From Odiellus spinosus (taxonomy: Eukaryota; Arthropoda; Arachnida; Opiliones; Phalangiidae): DNA of 64,000 nucleotides. The position numbers and the translations under genes are program-made. The DNA lies in NCBI GenBank assembly GCA_963920705.1, contig OY987234.1, positions 18,557,794 to 18,621,793 of the forward strand, in the 5' to 3' direction. Every line of letters begins with the position of its first letter. Position 1 is the stretch's first letter. This document shows, one piece after another, positions 36,054 to 47,805 of this stretch. Under the pieces are notes generated by a model. The model was not told the DNA's origin. It did no database searches and saw only the letters and a list, made by a program, of their open reading frames with translations.

Positions 36054-36344
36054 AGGGATTCAAGTTATTTTTAATAGATATATATATTGTTAAAATATGT
36101 ATTAAATCATAACACTAGCGAAAAGTTTCGTGAATCGTGATAATTCTTTAATCATCAAAGTTGCGAAATTAGGCGCGAAGAAATTCAGTTTATTTTAAAA
36201 ATACTCATTGTAAATGCTTTCGCAACTTTGATAATTATCTGTAAATTATCATGAAACCTTTGGTGAGTTTTGATATGGTTTTAACGCATATTTTAACCGT
36301 CTAAATTGATTAAAAATAGCTTAATCACAGTCTAATATATCCCT
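36054..36344. mobile_element. TTAA/AGGG-ended foldback, 291-bp copy
   Basis: The left end AGGGATTCAAG follows TTAA (36050-36053). The right end is ATATCCCT followed by TTAT, an eroded TTAA. Arms match imperfectly over about 120 bp (TTAAAATATG-TTAAA, AAA-TTTC-TGA and ATCAAAGTTGCGAAA pieces). Non-coding. Confidence 0.65.
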
Positions 36345-37308
36345 TATATGGAGGGAATGGATACGCTAAACACATTTCCATTGTACTTGTCTCGGTTAGC
36401 TGTTCCCTTTATCAAACGTACTTATGAAGGCACATTTAAAAGGGGGAGAAATTGAAACCGCCCCATTTTGGTACAAGTTAGGGGGTTAAAGGTCATTTTT
36501 TCCCCCTGTTTCCTTCCATATCTCTGCAATAGAACGAGTGACTTTGCCGAGCCACCAAATCGAAAAGTTGCTTTCCCTCTTTGACTCGGGACGTGGCCCT
36601 TTTAGGGTTTATGCGCGTTTGCCCCGTGAATAGGCTGCGTTGGTTTTAGGCACAACCTATCTGTTGTTAATATAACTAGTCTCTTCATCCAATAACTCAA
36701 CGCGTACGTTGTAAGCTTACATCTGATCGACGGGGTGGTATAGTCTAAAAGAAAAAAAAGTATGACGGAAGAAGATGAGATATATTTCTTTTGGCTTTTT
36801 ATTGACCAATATCTTCGGAAACGAGCTGGATTCTAACCTCTCTCTCTCTGGGTTTCTCTTTCAAGAAATAAAATAAATGACTTTCTTTGGGAAATGATAG
36901 AAAAATTGTTGGGATGGAGAGGAAATAAAAAAAAAAATAGTGGAATGTACCTCTGGTTTGCTTCCATTTACCAGAAATTATACGAGTCACTGACTTACAC
37001 TTAAGGTCAATTTTTTTGCCATATCGAATTTTCGGGTTTTACAAGGCTGATCCTTGATATGAGGAATAAAATAACGCCCATTTTCAATTTATGTCTATCA
37101 ATAATTGAAAAATATAGCCCCGTATAAAAATTCCATTATGTAGTTAGTTTTGCGGTTAAGAATCTTATGTTTAAACAACCAACCCACTTTCGTTATTATA
37201 TAATCGTGTTATTATTTTTCATGTTCTCTTCATGAACAGAACTATGTATATAGGTACTGTGATGATTTTTTTAAATAGTCAATTTATTTGCAATTGAGTA
37301 TAATTGCC

Positions 37309-37365
37309 TTAAAGGCTCGTTTTCACTGATCACTCTGGTTTTCGCTCAGTGAAAACAGACCTTAA
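37309..37365. repeat. 57-bp hairpin with TTAAAGG ends
   Basis: Arms TTAAAGGCTCGTTTTCACTGA and TCAGTGAAAACAGACCTTAA pair over about 20 bases around a 15-base loop. TTAA at both edges suggests a small element of TTAA-target type. Confidence 0.5.
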
Positions 37366-37909
37366 GTTAATTCACTTCTATATTACTTCAGATATGCTTT
37401 TCTAGACGTCACCATAACCGTATTATGGCTTGTGACGTAACCTCTATAGATGTATATGAGACCTACGCCTGTCGGCTTTTTACTATTCTATAGGAGTCCC
37501 TAAAGGGTATATCGAACTTTTTCTTTTTTGGCCTTTTACCCCGCCGATGCTTTTTAATATCGATGTAAGGGGTGACTTGTCACTTATCTTGTCAATAACG
37601 CTTTCCCCTTTTTTTCCCCTTTTTGGCGGCAAAGTCATCCGGTCGCTAATTTGAAGAATTTTCTTCTCTTATACTCGCCTTTTTCGTGTCAGTATCAGAA
37701 TGAATGACGTTGTCAAAATTTATTTTCTTTTAGAATACTAGTAATATTTCTTCGATTCTTTAAATTCGAATTAGTTCTAAATGAACTTCGTTTTTTAAAT
37801 CTTCAAAACCTGAGATTTTACTAAGTAGAAGGTGGAACGTCTTTTGATTAGTTGGAGGTTCTCCTTTTAATTTAAAACAAAATACGAATTTTTCCTTTTA
37901 ACGCGAAGA

Positions 37910-38069
37910 AATTCATGATCTCCATGAATAAAGCTAAGCCTATTTTCCAGGCAAGTTTTAAAATTTTTTAATAGTTTAATATTTGTCTATAATTTTTACT
38001 GTTGGATTAGGCCTATTTTAAACGATAAGGAATCGAAAAAACAACTTGTTGTTAGGTTGCATTCTCCCT
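37910..38069. mobile_element. Solo right half of the TTAA hairpin family
   Basis: CTCCATGAAT, TAAGCCTATTTT, TAGTTTAATATTTGT, GGATTAGGCCTATTT and TTGTTGTTAGGTTGCAT follow in the same order as in the right arm of the element at 49114. It ends in CTCCCT with TTAA at 38070-38073. No left arm was found upstream. Confidence 0.7.
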
Positions 38070-38073
38070 TTAA

Positions 38074-40240
38074 AGAGCATCCTCGAACTTCTCATTTTCC
38101 GTAAACTAATTAAAAATTAACGAAGACGTATATTAACGACAAAGTTTCGAATTCTAATTGTAAGGACAAGCTAATACATTACATATTGAGACGATTCAAC
38201 AGAAAATATTTTTTATAAATAATTTGGCTATTTAGGATCCCATTGAAGAAAAAAATCCCACTTTTTGACAAATTTGTCTTTTAGATTAACGCAACGTTTT
38301 CGTTGGATGAGCAATTATGGATTTTTTCAGAAAAAGAGGGAAAATGGCGAAACTATATTGATTAATCAATCAGGTTTAACGTTTTAGGGGATTGTCGATA
38401 ATTTATGGCCGAATGTATAGAGAGAAATGACTTAAAACCTGCTCTAAAATCTTGGAAAAGGGGTAAAGAGGATGATGCGATATTGGCTATTGGAACATTC
38501 TAGGGGCTGGCGACTAATTATGACGTAGATAGTTTTAAGTGCCATTTCTAGTTGGCCACCTATAAACGTATTAAAATTCCCCCCATTTTCTCTATCCCTC
38601 GGCTCCCTTCATTGGTTAGTTTGGCTCGCGTTCGCCTTCCGTTTAAAGCTTGTAGCTTTATATATATATCGGTCCCGCGCCTCTCGTATTCCTCCGTAGA
38701 GGATACGTATAGCCTTTCCTTCCTACGTTAATATTCGGGATCTCATCATCCCCAAGTCATCGAGTATCATCATCATTAGAGCTCCTTTGGGATTTTAGAG
38801 ACGCGCTATACAGAGCCTCACTGCCAACTGATACACTTACAACCCCTTTTCGACTATATCTAATAAACCGGGTAACCATGGCAACGCCGTCTTAAACATC
38901 CTTAGAGAGGAAATAGGTTAATGGGGAGGGGAATGAAAATGCTTATAAAATTCTAAGACTAATTTTTGATCGTCGTTCAAATTTTCTTTCATTTTTTACA
39001 AAAGTTTTGAAAAACTACACATTTTTTTATTCAATTTTGATTAACTCTTATTTCCTAGTCCACCCAATTTTTGTTTATTTTCGGTTCGAATGTTTATTTT
39101 CACATAAACTCGACTGCATGAATAATTAGTAGTTTTTCCAAGAACACATTGACGTTTCCTAGAACGTTGATCTTTAATTTAGACTCTTCGAGTTCGTTTC
39201 GCGTCCTTCAGCGAATCAGCGAGCCCTATGTTTAACATCAAACTGCGCTAAGCCTTAATTTATAAATTTATAGGAATAAAGATAGTATAATCTCCAAACC
39301 TGAAAATTCCTACGCGTATTTCAAAGGCATTTATTGGGTAATTAAAATGGAACGAGTTCAAATCACAAAAGGGGTTTTAGGCTTTTAGTTCTCTGCAAAA
39401 TATACTCAGTGTATATGGATTATAATATAACATACGCGTATAATATCGAAGAGACGTCATAGAGAGTTCGTATTTCCAAGGATTGTTATTTAGTAGAATA
39501 TACGTGATTAATTAAGCCTAATGTATTAAAGTTCGCGCGCTCTGGGAGAATCGAAGGGAGGACGCGGAACTAATGAATTTCCCCTTTTATGACATTGATA
39601 TTGAAAATGAGAGGGGTTGAAAAGGGGTTATACGTTCGATATGTTCAAGGCCCGAAATGTAAATGTGTCAACTCGGCAGGGGTAAACTACGTGTGCCAGC
39701 CTTATTTCTATAATAGAGGCGAAGGGGTCAGTAAACGTTCGCCTCTTTACTGGCAGCCTGATGTGTAGCGAATGAAGCTTGTTAAATTTTGTTTTCGCCG
39801 AGCTTGTTGTATGTAGCTAAGAAGTAGCTCTTCTAGCCAGCGACGGATCGATCCATTTGGGGGGTATAAGGGAGGGGGTGTGTGTGATCACCCGAGATGT
39901 AGGGCGACTCTTTTTTTCCCCTTTTTCTTTTATAGCCGATATTTCTCCTCATTCACCCACATCTTATAACCCTCTTCCCCCTCCTCAATTTCTCGCAAGA
40001 AGGTTGTCCGATGACCTTTTTTTTTTCTTTTCGATATTATTATCGGATGTCCCAATATTAGGAGCCTATACGGAGTCTGGGAAGATGGTGAATTTATTGG
40101 AAAATTTTACGCTACTGTTGACGATAAAATTTTGCAAATATCTTCTTTATTTGCGATTTCAATTTATATCTAGCATTGGGGATAATACATCTCAAGTAAA
40201 ATTGGGAAATGTAATAGAAAATAACCCACAAATTTAATTA
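38074..40240. other. Intergenic stretch without recognised genes
   Basis: Contains a CpG-richer segment with TATATATATATCGG at 38660-38675 and ATCATCATCATT at 38767-38778, and a short hairpin GAGGCGAA...TTCGCCTC (39716-39745). The frame at 39857-40237 has no recognisable family. Confidence 0.4.
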
Positions 40241-40249
40241 TTTACTGAC

Positions 40250-40640
40250 GTAATCAAGATTTTAGTAATCGAGTTGGACTGTTAAAAAAAGAATAAAAAA
40301 AATATTCAAACTCGTCAAAGGTTTTCGCGGTAATTCGTTGTTAATTATCAAATTCATTTTAAGAAATTTGGCCAAAATTGTTGATGTCATTAAGAGTTCG
40401 TGTTTCAACCAAAGTAAGCTTTTCTTTAGAATTAAATTGATTCACGCGCTATTTTAATTTTTAATTGGCATCAGCGACTCTGGCTTGTCGAGAATTTTTA
40501 GTCTGATATTTCTTCGAAACTGATTAGGCTTAGCGAGTCGAATCCGGAATTTCGGTAATTAACTGTTAATTACCGCGAAACCTTTAGAGTTTTTTAACCA
40601 TCCGAATTGATTATAATATATTTTGTTTGCAGTATAGTAT
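40250..40640. mobile_element. Degenerate TTAA/AGGG-type foldback
   Basis: Imperfect arms include GGTTTTCGCGGTAATT near 40320 and AATTACCGCGAAACC near 40570. The right end is GTATCCCTTTA. The inner phrase ATTAGGCTTAGCGAG links it to the families at 18812 and 49114. The left end is eroded and its position approximate. Confidence 0.5.
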
Positions 40641-42177
40641 CCCTTTATTAAATGTAGATATTAAATCTTCATTGAATCGTCCAACCAAAATTTGCGCGTA
40701 TGTGGTCCATAGCTAGTAACTTCGTCAAACGCTGATCTCATTTCGATACGAAAGAGTATGAGAATCATACTTTGATATAATCGGCTTACCAATTTTTTTT
40801 TTTACTTCCACCCAATTTTCTATTCATTGGTCGGACACCGAGATCGAGGCATTGTGCCTTTCTGTCGTTTAAAATGGGGGAAGATTTTTTAATGAAATGG
40901 CAGGTATATACGGGCGATGTAGAAGTGAAGGGTGGTTTCTTACTCTTCACTCATACTCGAATATCAAGTGGTTCGCCTTTTGTTCGAAGCTGGCCGACTT
41001 CGATCGTTATATTCGATTCACTCTCTTTTAAAGAGACGATGGAAAAAAAGGCACGAATTATTAATTAATCGAAGGGAATTTTATTCATATACTTAACCAT
41101 TTGCCCATCCGTGAAAAATATTTTGGGTCACGGGTTGGATTTGACCCCTCAATCTTCCGCTTACAGGGCGACTGTTACCACGGCTGGGGTCCAAAACTTT
41201 AGACAAATAGCGCTTCTTTGACCTTTAAATCACCATTCTATTACAGTACACTGTCCTTACAACTCCTTGCGTCTCCTTTTAGCCGAGAACTTTGGACCGG
41301 TATTAAAAAAAGGTCGCTGCGAGTCTATGCAAATTTAAACAATTTTATGAAACCAGATGATTGCGGCGTTAAGTTTTCCCTCTTTCACTCTCTTGTCTCT
41401 TTATTTGACCCATATAGGAAAGAGAAAACGTCACGAGCGAAAACAATGTTAAGTCCCAGAGACAAAGGTTTCAATTCAAACTATTTATAAAGCTATTTCC
41501 GTCTTGATGTTATTATAGTCTATACCATGTAGGTATTGTTATATTTCGAGAAAGGCTTTCCCCACTCGCTATATATTCACTTAAATTGATTAAATTAAGC
41601 TTAACTTAGTTACGAGTTTCGTGATTAACTTCAAATTGTAGAGCGCAACCTGGAGCGGATCTGGTGGAAGTAATTCTAAGGTAATACTGTAATCTAAAAC
41701 GCCTTCGACCTTGCGCGAGTTATTTGGAAACGCCCTGGGACATTGGTATAACTGGGAAATTAGGGATTACGTGGCTTTGGAGTTTTATCACATATGAATT
41801 TTTAGGTTTTCATTAAGACTGCTAAATAGTATAGTTTGTTATGCATTCCTTATTGTCAATATTATTTTTATTTCTGTTTTTTATTGTCTAAAATATAAAA
41901 GAATGGAGATAGGCTTAGCGCCTATTAACTGTAAATTAACGAGAAACCTTTGGGGAGTTTTAATATCGTTTTAATGAATATTTTAAAGCTCATATTATCG
42001 ATGGATAAAGTATATTTATATATAGCTATATTTAAATGATAAATCTACAGAAAATCCTTTGTTTGTCGGGCTGCATTCTCCCTTGAGAAATTTGAGAACG
42101 TAAGCGAAGCTACCTTTAATAGAAGATAACCAACATCAACCCTGTTTTTCCTAAACCAATCAAGAACAACCAGCGCG

Positions 42178-42423
42178 GGGCGGATCCGATTACTTGGAAA
42201 AATTCTATTACCTATTACCTATTATAATTACTGGATAAAGTAATCGATTACCGATTACTTTCAAAACGGAGAAAGAAGAGGTTATAAAGTCACACGACTT
42301 ATCTTAGGTGCGCGACAGTAATCTATGAAGGTAATCGTCAATGGACTTAGTGTTCTGTTACCGGTTCTTTGCGATTACTTATAAAGTAATCGCTTACTCG
42401 ATTATTAGTAATCGGATCCGCCC
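42178..42423. mobile_element. 246-bp element with GGGCGGATCCGATTACT ends
   Basis: Terminal inverted repeats GGGCGGATCCGATTACT and AGTAATCGGATCCGCCC are perfect over 17 bp. The interior repeats GATTAC/GTAATC words (for example AAGTAATCGATTACCGATTAC). No coding capacity and no visible target duplication. Confidence 0.8.
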
Positions 42424-42779
42424 AGTACTATTTTGGACCCCTTTTGTTTCTGGTTGCTTATCCTTTGAAACTTCCCGCGTATACGTTTAGAATAAGGTTT
42501 AAGCCGTACGTGTAGGCTTCAAAGAGATAAGAGCAAGGCGTCTTATATACGTTGCTAAAATTTCAACCCTATTTCGAATGTAGAAATCAATTTAATCACC
42601 ATTAAAAACTTCAATTAGCTAACTGAACACTTCCCTCAAAGATAACTAAGGGATTTTACCGGGCCGTTATAATGATCAATCGAGTTGATTTTAGTTTACT
42701 ATAGGATGGGAAAGAGGTACGTGGGGATCTGATTGGAGTGGGAACTCGCTAACCTATTATATCGTAGGATACGATAAGT

Positions 42780-43230
42780 TTCACGCGCGTGCGGCGAAGT
42801 ACGAACGTAACGAGGTTATTAATAATATAGATCGAAATTGTTAAACTAAATAATTAATGAGAAGACCAAGAGGGGGGAAGAAAAAATGATTGAACGCGCG
42901 CGCGCGACGTTAGTTAGATTCGTTCGTAGAATATCTCGCGAAGGGATTCGCGTATCTTAGGCGAACAGTATCGCGAAGTGGTATAGAGCGAATTGATGAT
43001 TCCCAGGCGGAACGTCGCGGATTGGACGCGCGGCCCCTGGTTCTCCGCTCGGTGCTGCCCCCTCGCCATAAAGCGGTCGGATCTAGAACTGGTGGCTGGC
43101 TTTTCCCCGGGACTCGGGGATTCCATTCCAGGCGCGTCGAAGGTGAGGCCGCGGGTCGGGGAAGCAGCGGCTAGGCAACGGGAAAAAGCCAAAAAAACCA
43201 AACTTTGGCGCGTTTTTATACTCAATCGGA
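42780..43230 (+). promoter_or_regulatory. CpG-rich region upstream of the GABA-B receptor gene, with candidate 5' non-coding exon
   Basis: In contrast to the AT-rich surroundings, this stretch is dense in CG, including a (CG)7 run at about 42896-42909. A strong donor-like GAAG|GTGAGG lies at about 43140-43146 on the + strand. It could end an untranslated first exon spliced to the exon with the start codon at 43930. Both strands happen to be open here (91 and 103 codons), without family resemblance. Promoter function is inferred from position and composition. Confidence 0.45.
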
Positions 43231-43709
43231 AAAATTCGGGAAAGACGAGAGATAATATAAAGAGATAGGGAAAAAAACTATTCTTTTAACTTTAAAAACC
43301 TTGAAAAACTTTGATAAAACTATAGGAAAAAGTCTCTCAAAAAGCCTAACATACTCCTCATTCCTCGACCGAACATTCCCCTAAAATGATGGAAAAATCG
43401 TCTCCCCGTCAATTCCATCGTCTAATGAAATATTATATTAACTTTCGCTTCGTTTAACTATCTTCCCTCGTCTCACCCTTATCACCCACGGTTTCGCGGA
43501 ACATCAGTCGGTAGCGCGATAAGTATTTTATCATTCGGTTGATCTCTCTGTCCGGGTTTTTATCGAAGTTTCTTCTATGTCGGTATTTAGGCGGTCTAGT
43601 CGGAGTAATAAAGTTAAAAATGAGTTTCGAAGCTCGGGTTTCGAAAAAGGCGTATCGTCGCGACAAATTGAACGGAGGCCGGTTAACCGCTATCCTAACG
43701 AATCGGGAA

Positions 43710-43790
43710 CGACTGACCACTGAAAAATTAACGTCGACGGTGGTCGAGTTATTTTCCTTCAGAGTGACTAATCGAGAAAGTGGTCAGTCG
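43710..43790 (+). promoter_or_regulatory. 12-bp inverted repeat in the GABA-B receptor 5' leader region
   Basis: CGACTGACCACT (43710-43721) and AGTGGTCAGTCG (43779-43790) are perfect complements separated by 57 bases, 140 bases before the start codon. If the leader is transcribed through here, a stable stem could form and affect translation start; it could also be a paired DNA-binding site. Confidence 0.4.
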
Positions 43791-43929
43791 ACGGCGCTAA
43801 GTTTTTCTTCTTAAGTTAAAAATTTCAATTTTTATTTCGTCTATCGTAGTTTGATTAGAAAGTCAAAAAAAAATCGATATTTCGCGTTTCGTTCCATCTC
43901 TGGTTCGTTGATTATAAATTAGAGTAAAA

Positions 43930-44325
43930 ATGACGCGTGGTCATGGTCGCGTTTTTTTCGGCTGGCGTTTAGTGGTCACCGTTTCGTTGGTCATCTTAGT
44001 CGCGGGGTCGGTGGGTCGAGTCGCGTCGACGTCGGTCGGGTCGGACGACGAAGAGTCCTTGGTGGACAGAGACAATGACCCCTTGAACTTGGACATTAGC
44101 GGTTTCGCGGACTCGGGAAGTCCCTCGCTCGAGGAGGAGATGTTGATGGCGAGGGACCCGGTCGACATATACGTGGGGGGTTTCTTCCCGACATCTCGCA
44201 ATTTAACGGAAGGCAGCATCGGTCGGGGCGTCATTCCCGCAGTCAATCTGGCTCTGAAACACATCAACCAGAGTCCCGACATATTGCGGGGCTATCGGCT
44301 CAACATTCACTGGAACAATACACAG
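43930..44325 (+). CDS. GABBR2: GABA-B receptor subunit 2-like, first coding exon
   Basis: GABA-B receptors are class C G-protein-coupled receptors; subunit 2 pairs with subunit 1 at the plasma membrane and couples to Gi/o. This exon holds 132 codons from ATG (context AAAAATGA) to CAG|GTATAC. Residues about 8-30 form a hydrophobic signal peptide (FFGWRLVVTVSLVILVAGS). An acidic, serine-rich linker follows, then the start of the Venus-flytrap domain at about residue 77: VDIYVGGFFPTS, GSIGRGVIPAVNLALKHIN, GYRLNIHWNNTQ. The GRGV-PAV-LAL signature and the W-N-TQ exon end fit subunit 2, particularly arthropod forms (from memory). NLT, NQS and NNT are possible N-glycosylation sites. The rest of the gene lies beyond the window. 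Confidence 0.88.
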
Positions 44326-45388
44326 GTATACGCAAACTTCTAAATACTCTTTTGATATTATTACGTACTACTTGGATTTTTTTGCATAACGCGTATTCTC
44401 CGTATTTCTTCAATTTTAATACGATTTAATTCTGGTCTTGGTTTATTTTTAAACATCGGATATATTTTTATACGTATCTTTATCGTACGATGTTTTTCGA
44501 TGGATAATTTTAGTAATTTAACCCGATTTACGAATTTATTTTTAATTTTACTTTGCACTTGGTTTTGGGTCATTTTTTACTATTCTATTTTTAATACGTG
44601 TTTCATATTTATGGGATGATATTTAATAGAGAGATTAAGAAAGTCACACGCTCTAAATTGAATTATTTAATATCAATACCAAATGATTGAGTTTATTTGA
44701 TATTTCTTAAATAATTTAACGATGAGACACTGCGAGTACTTATCATTAACTTTTATTGAATAAAGGTTATTGATAAGTACTACCAAGTCTATCTATAGAT
44801 TCTTTTAACCTCTCTATAGAAACAACTTTACTTTAAATCAACATACCGTTTCTCTCTATTAAATTTGTTTGGCCCGTTTTATATTATATCGGTTCCTTTT
44901 ATATTTATTTTTCAATTTAAATATACTTGTTGACTTTTTATATCAGATTTTCGTGTCGACTTTTAAAATACCTTCTTCTATTTATCCACATCCTTTTTGG
45001 TATATGTACTGTACTTTTAAATATAAATTGGGCATTCCAGCTTCTTCCCTTGCATGGTATATAAAAGAGAAACGTAACAGGGGACTAAACCTTCGCGGAT
45101 ATCAAAGTTACACCTTTTTCCTAGTTTTCCATATATTTTTTTTACTCTGCAAAGAGAAACGTTTTGGAGCGAAGGAAAATCCTGCCAGAATAGGAAGAAA
45201 ATAGACTAAAGAACGGGGGGGAAGCGAGGTTAGCGAGAGGTAGAAGAAATCTATTCGTCGCCCAAGCATTTCCGCTCCCCATCATGGAGTAGATACGGCA
45301 GGCAATGTACCGCAAAAGTCTCCTAATATTTATACTAGCAAATCTCTTTGAATGTAAAACTTGTCGAAAACTCTAGGGAAAGACTCTA

Positions 45389-45656
45389 AAGGTGCCTTTA
45401 CAAAGCTGCGCTTTCATCTAGCTTTAAACAAAACTTGACAAAAAAACGTTAACTTGAAATCGAAATTCTTTTGTTGCTAAATTTATTTTTTCTCTGTTTT
45501 AAGCTAGAAATAAAGGAAAAATATTTATTAAGGGCAGATTCTCTGGTAGATAAAAAAAAAAAGTTAAATTCACATATCCCTAATATTACCGAAGTGGTAA
45601 GGGGTATCTATATATATATATATATTTCTATATTTTATTTTATGTAAAAGCACCTT
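45389..45656. mobile_element. TA-flanked MITE with AAGGTGCCTTTACA ends, copy 1
   Basis: AAGGTGCCTTTACA at the left and TGTAAAAGCACCTT at the right are inverted matches with one mismatch. TA precedes and follows (45387-45388, 45657-45658), as expected of Tc1/mariner-type insertion. The interior has a TA microsatellite (45608-45626). Confidence 0.6.
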
Positions 45657-46912
45657 TATAATAAAAGAGACTATAGACGAGCGTAGTAAAGTTTAGCGCT
45701 CTGTAAAAGGAGGCGAGAAAGAAAAGCAAAACGCGTCGGAATCTTTTAGAGAAAATTTCCTCTCACTTCTCTGCTAATCTATTCAAGAACAGAGGGTGAA
45801 TAGAGTGGAATACTAAAGATTGGGTGCACCTTTGTATTCTATCCTTAATTCCTGTTAACATCGCTTTAGTCAGCTTTCTTTCGTGTACAATTTGAAAGAT
45901 TTCATTTCAAATAGTCTTTACATCTGAAACTTAGCTTTATACGTGTTGATCTCTTATAGTGAAACGGCTATTTCTTGTAATGTTTTCTAAGGGGAATTTG
46001 GCACTCTGATAAGCGTTTCCTAGCACCATACTGCGCTGTATAAAACGGCTGCCTCCAATTCGAGGGTCTATGCGGTTCATTTCCTTAGTGCCTATGTTAT
46101 AAGTTTCTATCTTAGAATAAAATGAAATATCCCTTAAAAAAAGTGTTTCCCCGTTTTAATTTTGGGTCTTTCTAAGCCTCAATTTTCATATAGATTTTTT
46201 TTCTCCGTAAAACTAAAGAAATACTCTCACCCTGGCTTTCTCTATACTCGAAAAAAGGGCCTTTACTCGTGGTGTTATAGATTCGTGCTAGTCGCCACTT
46301 CGCGAAGACTTTATACCGCAGCTTTCCCCCATTTCCCACTTTTCTCCTTTATATTACGTAGTCAAAATAAAGGGGGACGATTCGCGTGCCCAGTTGAGAT
46401 ACTTTTATTCGGGCGTGATCCGAATACTAACGTTTCAACGCGCGATATCCCGAAAGTTTCCTTTTTTTATTATTTTTTCTTTTTTTGGCACTTCTGACGC
46501 CGATAAATTCAGTCGTAAAATAGAGGAGGAGTTTAATACCTTAATACACTCAAATAACTTGTACACCGACGGGCGACCGAAATATCGGCTTATATCAAAG
46601 ACTATATATAGCTCATTCGACTTAACCGGATGAATTCTAGCGCGTAATTATCGTTTCCCTCCCATATACGTAACTAGGGTTACTGGAAATGACAACAATC
46701 TAGCCAGGAAAGATTCAAATGTTTAATTTAACTAACCTAATTCTTAATTATAATTATTATATCTATTTTATTTTCAGTTTATTTTAGATTTATTCTTAAA
46801 ATGAATATTCTATCAAATTCTAAAATATTTATTAAAGATCTTTAAAGTAGTAATATCAATTACATCATCATTTAAAATAATTTAAAATACTTTTTAATTC
46901 TCTCCCTCAATT

Positions 46913-47009
46913 GTTTTAGCCTAAGTCTATTTAGTCATAGAAATTTCCAGCCTGAAAAATACGCCCGTCTAGTTTTTGGTTGACTTCAGTTTTAAACTAG
47001 GCTAAAACT
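46913..47009. repeat. Small inverted repeat with GTTTTAGCCTA arms
   Basis: GTTTTAGCCTAAGT at the left and AACTAGGCTAAAAC at the right pair over 11-12 bases across about 70 bases. No target duplication. Confidence 0.4.
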
Positions 47010-47747
47010 GCAGTATTTCTTCGATTGATCTTTGACCTTTTATTAGCGAACCTATATAATTCATCGTTTATTGCACGAACCTTTTTGGGCAGATGTTTAT
47101 GTTACTATATATAATCAATCTGAATATTTTAAATCTATATTATATTTCGTGCTTGCGAATTTATTTCCGTGTTCCTTTTCAATGTTTTGGTTGTGTTTTA
47201 CTTTTTCTGCTTGGAGTAGATTGCGTCGAAAACGCTCAGTTTTGTTCAAACTTGGTGTGCCTAAAAAAGACAACAACAAAAAAAGAAATAGTTTAAATGG
47301 CGAAGCGGATCGAAAACGCCTTAAGCCTTGGCTTTAAATTTATAGGTCTTGAGGGGAGGAGTTGGGTCTGGAAATGACCCTCTTTTCCTTATATATAGAA
47401 GACGTATTAGATATGCAAATTAAGATTGATCCATAATGTCCTTTTAATACGATATTCGGGTTAAGGTAAAAATTGGGTTTCCGGAAATAAGAGACCCTTG
47501 TAAACGGAACAATTTGACCTTGGTGATTCTTTTAAAGGTTAAGGTGTGGTGAATTTACATTTAATCATACCTTGTATTATAGCTTAAATTCGGTTTAATC
47601 GATCAAAAACCCCGTAGTTCGATTAACCGTGCAATTTCGGTGTTTAAAGGTATCGTGATTCATCATATTTAATACTTATTGTTTTTTTTTATTAAGATAC
47701 GTTGGGAATTTTTCTGTAGTGTTATTTTGGGATTTAATATCTTACCT

Positions 47748-47805
47748 CCTGTAAAGCAGCTTCGTCTTGAACACTTTTGTACAACGGTTGAAACACTTTT
47801 ACAGG
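47748..47805 (+). repeat. 58-bp CCTGTA/TACAGG core repeat, copy B
   Basis: Begins CCTGTAAAGCAGCTT and ends GGTTGAAACACTTTTACAGG. It is exactly 58 bp and followed by GGCTTATAGGAAAAACATT, a spacer resembling that of the other copies. Confidence 0.7.

Noticed and set aside
42914-43268. Overlapping 103- and 91-codon frames in CpG-rich DNA; part faintly recalls a cloning-vector polylinker (TCTAGAACTGGTGG)
   Set aside because: Only a short partial likeness with several differences, and no other vector sequence. High CG content with few stops explains the open frames; no family resemblance.
43539-43814. 91-codon frame just upstream of the GABA-B receptor start as a separate protein
   Set aside because: Lies in the likely leader/promoter, is out of keeping with any known family, and probably reflects the CG-rich composition.
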